From: an uncultured Acidimicrobiales bacterium
GTDB lineage: Bacteria; Actinomycetota; Acidimicrobiia; Acidimicrobiales; CADCTF01
Assembly: GCA_902805655.1 (NCBI GenBank)
Contig: CADCTF010000003.1
Location: forward strand, 1 to 35,316
DNA length: 35,316 nucleotides
Direction: 5' to 3'
Part shown: piece by piece, positions 35,074-35,316 of the stretch
Layout of the letters: every line of letters starts with the position of its first letter
Numbering within the stretch: the stretch's first letter is position 1
Notes under the pieces: generated by a model
Told to the model about the DNA's origin: nothing
Seen by the model: only the letters and a program-made list of their open reading frames with translations
Databases searched by the model: none
Program-made: the position numbers and the translations under genes

Positions 35074-35316
35074 TCAGTCGCACGTCGCGCAGAGGCCCAC
35101 CAGGTCGAGGCGGTGACCCGCCGGCCGGAAGCCGGTGTCCGATGCGATCTCCTGGATGGCCTTCTCCATCGAGCGCTCGAGCTTGGTCGAGAGCTGCACG
35201 TCGGTGACCGCACCGCAGCTCGTGCAGACCAGGTGGTGATGGTGCTCGGTCAGGTCCTCGGCCAGCTAGTAGCGAGAGAAGTCGTCGACGCCCAGCACCA
35301 GGCGGGCGACGCCTGC
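35074..35316 (-). pseudogene. Fur-family metalloregulator, C-terminal part with in-frame amber codon (5' end outside window)
   Basis: The visible 80 codons encode the metal-binding and dimerisation part of a Fur/Zur-type repressor: a LGVDDFSRY strand, the TEHHHHLVC metal box, CTSCG and a terminal CATCD, giving the two CxxC zinc motifs. At 35268-35266 the codon expected to be Glu (RY-E-LAEDL in relatives) is TAG, with perfect family sequence on both sides and no frameshift. This is either a genuine nonsense mutation that truncates the protein before its metal site or a base error in the assembly (G to T in the gene). The N-terminal winged helix is beyond the window. Confidence 0.75.

Noticed and set aside
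35028-35213. Upstream extension of the small membrane protein frame
   Set aside because: It overlaps the Fur-family gene in another frame and is Arg/Ser-rich without coding character; the GTG at 35027 with its -10 is a better start.

Overview
The window is 35.3 kb of high-GC, gene-dense bacterial DNA with almost no non-coding space. A WhiB-like iron-sulphur regulator, FxsA, a PonA2-type penicillin-binding protein, a pair of ArsA/Get3-like ATPases, heavy GTG start use and apparently leaderless genes point to an actinobacterium. The flavour of the lysC, cyclase and thiolase genes suggests an Acidimicrobiia-like lineage, but that placement is inference. No mobile element, phage gene or CRISPR array is visible.

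Layout, left to right. 1-2135: a truncated beta-lactamase-fold serine hydrolase and a divergent APH(3')-like kinase. 2200-5451: an iron-sulphur module in which a SufR-like regulator and ErpA (minus) diverge, from a perfect palindrome, from an Mrp-type carrier and a translationally coupled cytosolic histidine kinase (plus). 5467-7579: FxsA, NUDIX hydrolase and metallo-hydrolase operon. 7668-8669: a membrane-anchored trypsin-fold protein whose catalytic residues appear lost. 8794-15038: an envelope block with a bifunctional PBP, a Rieske protein, a Wbl regulator, a shortened NfeD and two ArsA-like ATPases. Together with the NUDIX, metallo-hydrolase and trypsin-fold genes this resembles, from memory, the M. 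tuberculosis marP-whiB4-ponA2 neighbourhood.

15062-17795: STAS protein, lone receiver, tRNA-Pro(CGG) with its terminator, a GH63-like hydrolase and a MazG-like protein. 17803-20038: lysC-asd operon. 20088-22402: two tandem cyclophilins and a cyclase-family hydrolase. 22471-24044: a DUF35-thiolase pair. 24124-27609: a class III adenylyl cyclase fused to an ATPase/TPR region. 27649-30558: a stress cluster (hemerythrin, a 57-aa acidic protein, DsbA-like, Hsp20, 1-Cys peroxiredoxin, unknown). 30585-34127: an osmoprotectant-type ABC transporter split across a divergent promoter. 34124-35027: sdhC-sdhD preceded by a 41-aa membrane protein. 35074-35316: the end of a Fur-family gene carrying an in-frame amber codon.

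Two organising themes stand out. First, many transcription units begin with a TANNNT hexamer only 6-10 nt before the start codon, which implies leaderless mRNA, and later genes are joined by 4-nt start/stop overlaps. At three divergent loci the -10 elements are symmetric or overlap each other. Second, several enzymes keep their fold but lack expected catalytic residues (trypsin-like protein, NfeD, one metallo-hydrolase ligand), suggesting regulatory or binding roles.
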